Shown piece by piece: positions 61,333 through 64,000 of a stretch of 64,000 bases of DNA (positions are counted from its first letter, which is position 1; every line of letters begins with the position of its first letter). The notes below the pieces were generated by a model. The model was not told the origin of the DNA. It saw nothing but the letters and a program-made list of their open reading frames with translations, and ran no database searches. The stretch spans positions 620,001 to 684,000 of the forward strand of contig NZ_LFNF01000001.1 in the NCBI RefSeq assembly GCF_001045445.1, written 5' to 3'. The position numbers were made by a program, and so were the translations under genes. Source of the stretch: Chryseobacterium sp. BLS98. GTDB taxonomy: Bacteria; Bacteroidota; Bacteroidia; Flavobacteriales; Weeksellaceae.

Positions 61333-62883
61333 ATGGAGAAAAAAATTATATTCTTTCTCTTCCTTATATTGTCAAGCACACTTTTTTCTCAAAAATTTGA
61401 TTTTGAGGACCAATATCAATATGCCCGGTCACTGGCCTCTAAAAACCCTGACAGTTCCGAAATTGTACTGAATGCTATTATAGATTCTGCACAAAGGAAA
61501 AACAAGCCCAGTTATGTTGCCAAAGCTTACTATCTGAAATCCTATAACAGATATTTAAAATCGGATGCAAAAGGAACTCTTGATTTCGCAGAAAAAGCAT
61601 TGAAAATTTCTTCTGAGAACAATTATGCACCCGGAAAAGCCCTCGCCTACAGGATGCTGGGAACACAATATGCAAAGCTGGGACTGCTGAAAGAAGCTTA
61701 CCAAAGCCTGGATAAAGGCCTGTTCGAAATAAAACATGAAAACACTGATGAAGGGCACGAACTGAAAGGAATGATTTATAATTCTTTTTTAATCCTTCTT
61801 AATCAGGATGAGCACCAGAAGAAAGAATTTTACTCTAAAAATGCAGTCCGAGAATTTCAGCAGATCAAAAATATTCCGAGGCGGAACGAACTCCTGGTCT
61901 CTGCTTACACTAATCTGGGCTATAATTTATCTGAAACTAAGAAATTTGATGAAGCCAAGTCTTTTTTTGTGAAAGCCCTCGCCCTGGTTGGGAATGATAA
62001 TTATTACCTGAGATCCAATATACTTCATGATATCGGGTTTTCATTTGCCCAGCAGAATAAGCAGGACAGTGCTGTTTTGTATTATCAGAAAGCTTTAAAA
62101 ATTGCCAGTAGATACGGTTTTAACGAAAAGAAAATAGAAATTACAAAAAACCTGCAAGAGGCCTACACCCAACTGAATGACCTTCAAAATGTTCAGAAAT
62201 ATAAATTGAAGAATCTTGAGCTGAAGGACAGCGTTGCTTACAACCAAAAAATGGCTGTGAATGAAACCCTCAGTCACAAGGAAGAAAATTTCGACCGTCA
62301 GCTGGTAAAAAGCCACAGCCTCTCCAAAGGTCTGATTATAGCCTGTATTATTCTTCTTATCGTTTTGGGAGCAGTTATTTTTAATATGTTCAGCCTTCGA
62401 AAAAAACACAAAAGATCTGTTGCCCAAATTTATCAGCAGGGAATTACTCCTGTTGCTTATGAAGAAGACCTTCAGGAAACCGAAGATCATTCCGGGAACA
62501 ATATTACAGCCGACATTAAAATTTCCCCCGAAACAGAAGAACATATCCTGGCAGGATTAAAAGCCTTTGAAGAGAACTCTGACTTTAACAAAAAAAATAT
62601 TTCACGTTATAATTTATCTAATGCACTGAACGTGAACACAAAGTATTTATCTGCAGTTATTAAAAAACATAAAAATTTCAATTTCAACCAATACATCAAT
62701 CATCTGAGGATCAATTATGTAGTTGATCAATTAAAGAACGAACCTCAGTTCCGCAAATACAAAATCAACCACCTCGCTGAGATTACCGGATATTCTTCCC
62801 ACAGTGCTTTCTCGCTTGAATTCAAAAAAATTACGGGAATGCACCCTTCCGCATTTATCAAAGCTCTTGAAGGAATTTCCTGA
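61333..62883 (+). CDS. TPR-containing membrane regulator with AraC-type HTH
   Basis: The 516-residue protein has a signal peptide (about 1-20), about six TPR repeats in the periplasm (30-300), one membrane helix (about 329-350, 'GLIIACIILLIVLGAVIFNM') and a cytosolic AraC-type HTH (about 415-515: 'ISRYNLSNALNVNTKYLSAVI', 'INHLAEITGYSSHSAFSLEFKKITGMHPSAFI'). It resembles the flavobacterial one-component regulators that sense periplasmic signals by TPR. Its stop directly abuts the stop of the convergent surface-protein gene, which is a likely target by position. Confidence 0.85.
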   Translation: MEKKIIFFLFLILSSTLFSQKFDFEDQYQYARSLASKNPDSSEIVLNAIIDSAQRKNKPSYVAKAYYLKSYNRYLKSDAKGTLDFAEKALKISSENNYAPGKALAYRMLGTQYAKLGLLKEAYQSLDKGLFEIKHENTDEGHELKGMIYNSFLILLNQDEHQKKEFYSKNAVREFQQIKNIPRRNELLVSAYTNLGYNLSETKKFDEAKSFFVKALALVGNDNYYLRSNILHDIGFSFAQQNKQDSAVLYYQKALKIASRYGFNEKKIEITKNLQEAYTQLNDLQNVQKYKLKNLELKDSVAYNQKMAVNETLSHKEENFDRQLVKSHSLSKGLIIACIILLIVLGAVIFNMFSLRKKHKRSVAQIYQQGITPVAYEEDLQETEDHSGNNITADIKISPETEEHILAGLKAFEENSDFNKKNISRYNLSNALNVNTKYLSAVIKKHKNFNFNQYINHLRINYVVDQLKNEPQFRKYKINHLAEITGYSSHSAFSLEFKKITGMHPSAFIKALEGIS

Positions 62884-63795
62884 TTACTGTTCCGCTATGG
62901 TCAGGTTATTATATCCCCCTGTATTGTTGAGTGAAAAGCCTGCTGTAGCTAATCCGTTCAGATTAAACCAGATATAAGGCATCAGGCGTTGTCCCGTGGT
63001 CATATAAAATGAAGCCGTACAGTTGCTCCCTGCATCAATATTCCCGTTACTGTTTGAAGACATCGTATTGACACATTTTACGGTATTTACAATATTTGCG
63101 GGAAGTACTCCCGTTGTATTATCGTAAAGCTGCCATATCGCTTCTATCTGGATCGGGTTTAAAGGATCTGTTGTATAATTAATGGCAAGCGGAGCCAGAT
63201 CTGTGGTAAAAGTAGCCACATAAACTCCATTCCTTGGGGCTGTGAAAATTCCTGTTGAAGCATTAAAACTGGTTCCGGAATTGCTCTCAAAAGCTTTCGT
63301 CCAGCCTACCAGATAATTACTAGCCCGGTTCTGCAGCCCCGTGGTGGTAGCTGCGGAAGGCGTAACCAGCTTTACCGTATTGTCCGTTTTTGCTGCAATA
63401 ACAATCACCTTGTTAGCGGCCGGCTGTGCAGTAAGCAGGGGAAGCCACTGATTTCCATTGGAATATTCTATTCCGGAATTGTAACGTACTGCTCCTTCAT
63501 CTGCCGATGCTGCTGTAAGTGTAGAAGTTCCAAAGCCAATTGCCCCGTTTCCGGAATTCCTGGCATCTACTTTCACTGCCGGGCTGTGTGTTCCTGCTCC
63601 TATTCTTCCCTCACTGGTAATTAAAACATCATTACTCTGCTGAGCGGGCGTAAATGAAGTTCCTGATACAGGATTATCTTTCTGGCCATCGGTATGAAGA
63701 ATCCCTCTTGGGTTTGGGGTATTGATTCCCACCTGTGAAAATGTAAAATTGAAGCTCAGCGCTAAGATTATTAATAAATATCTTTTTTTCATCAT
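62884..63795 (-). CDS. Secreted VGIN-type surface protein (C1q/TNF-like C-terminus)
   Basis: The 303-residue protein has a signal peptide (about 1-20) and the mature start 'QVGINTPNPRGILHTDGQ', like the gene at 1-367. The body is Asn/Thr/Gly-rich. The C-terminal half (about 140-303) has a beta-rich pattern with 'GIFTAPRNGVYVATFTTDL' and 'SFYMTTGQRLMPYIWF' that resembles the C1q/TNF jelly roll. It is likely an outer-surface adhesin or structural protein. The neighbouring frame at 63804 ends in the same style, and they lie 8 bp apart in one operon. The function is unknown. Confidence 0.75.
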   Translation of the reverse strand: MMKKRYLLIILALSFNFTFSQVGINTPNPRGILHTDGQKDNPVSGTSFTPAQQSNDVLITSEGRIGAGTHSPAVKVDARNSGNGAIGFGTSTLTAASADEGAVRYNSGIEYSNGNQWLPLLTAQPAANKVIVIAAKTDNTVKLVTPSAATTTGLQNRASNYLVGWTKAFESNSGTSFNASTGIFTAPRNGVYVATFTTDLAPLAINYTTDPLNPIQIEAIWQLYDNTTGVLPANIVNTVKCVNTMSSNSNGNIDAGSNCTASFYMTTGQRLMPYIWFNLNGLATAGFSLNNTGGYNNLTIAEQ

Positions 63796-63803
63796 TCCTG
63801 TTT

Positions 63804-64000
63804 TTATAGTCCGAAAATACTTAGAGAAGTCAGTGAACCGTCTGTATCCAGCGTTTTTGCAGTTCCTAAAGCCTGGTTCAGACTTACCGTAATGTTATCC
63901 CCCTGATTAAGGTTAAAAATTCCTGAGCAGCCTCCCGCCACACGATTGGACAACGAATTGGTTCCCGGATAGCTTCCCACACATTTGAACACCTTGTTCG
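63804..64000 (-). CDS. Partial C-terminus of a second secreted surface protein
   Basis: A frame enters from the right window edge and ends at 63804. About 65 residues are visible: 'CSGIFNLNQGDNITVSLNQA' and the end 'DGSLTSLSIFGL', the last beta strand of a C1q-like fold. It precedes the VGIN gene at 62884 by 8 bp and is probably the first or an earlier gene of that operon. The N-terminus lies outside the window. Confidence 0.7.
   Translation of the reverse strand, partial: NKVFKCVGSYPGTNSLSNRVAGGCSGIFNLNQGDNITVSLNQALGTAKTLDTDGSLTSLSIFGL

Noticed and set aside
62095-62544. 149-residue minus-strand frame opposite the TPR-HTH gene
   Set aside because: Phe-rich shadow of the membrane and linker part of the regulator; no start or family evidence.

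Overview
The window looks like chromosome of a flavobacterium of the Chryseobacterium/Elizabethkingia group (Weeksellaceae). The DNA is AT-rich and promoters match the Bacteroidota -7 consensus TAnnTTTG. Lineage-typical families are present: SusC/SusD, T9SS sorting domains, DUF4271, DUF4296, an eukaryotic-like single-chain GlyRS, and 'VGIN' surface proteins beside membrane-linked HTH regulators. This is read from protein families and was not confirmed by database search. No rRNA, tRNA, CRISPR, phage or complete insertion sequence was seen.

Layout. 1-2.7 kb: the start of a VGIN surface protein, a membrane-bound LuxR-type regulator and two small HTH proteins, with a near-identical 24-bp element upstream of the first and last units. 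2.8-15.4 kb: housekeeping genes (psd, cdsA, LUD protein, ftsH, rsfS, birA, LptF/G permease, tgt, DUF4296 lipoprotein, dolichyl-phosphate-mannose-synthase-like glycosyltransferase, DUF4271, hemD-like, oligopeptidase B). 15.4-16.8 kb: a four-helix-bundle gene flanked by simple repeats, a hypothetical gene, a perfect 31-bp inverted repeat and an SRPBCC protein. 17.0-23.6 kb: a two-component system followed by a lipoprotein with three His/Cys repeats, a Cys-rich secreted protein, a TonB receptor carrying two heavy-metal (HMA) domains, and a possible structured RNA; together these suggest a copper or other soft-metal uptake or sensing cluster.

23.6-44.4 kb is the centrepiece: a polysaccharide utilisation locus that fits high-mannose N-glycans. 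SusC/SusD should bind and import glycan. Two tandem T9SS-secreted GH18 endo-beta-N-acetylglucosaminidases (Endo F1/H-like) should cut glycan from glycoprotein. Exported GH92 (two) and GH125 enzymes should remove alpha-mannose. An MFS carrier, a cytosolic GH130 phosphorylase, a ROK kinase and a mannose-6-phosphate-isomerase-type cupin should finish the job. One GH92 has Gln where the family has its catalytic Glu, so it may act on mannose-phosphate-mannose caps. An AraC regulator sits beside susC.

44.6-64 kb: AraC and OsmC genes, a TetR-thiolase-thioesterase-FabF operon under a 24-bp palindromic operator, envelope and repair enzymes (L,D-transpeptidase-like, MsrB, DUF445), pyrD, an RluA-family pseudouridine synthase, glyS, serine hydrolases, and a TPR-HTH membrane regulator ending back to back with two more surface-protein genes. 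Several unrelated hairpin or inverted repeats occupy the intergenic gaps (16.2, 18.6, 38.4, 46.0 and 57.6 kb).
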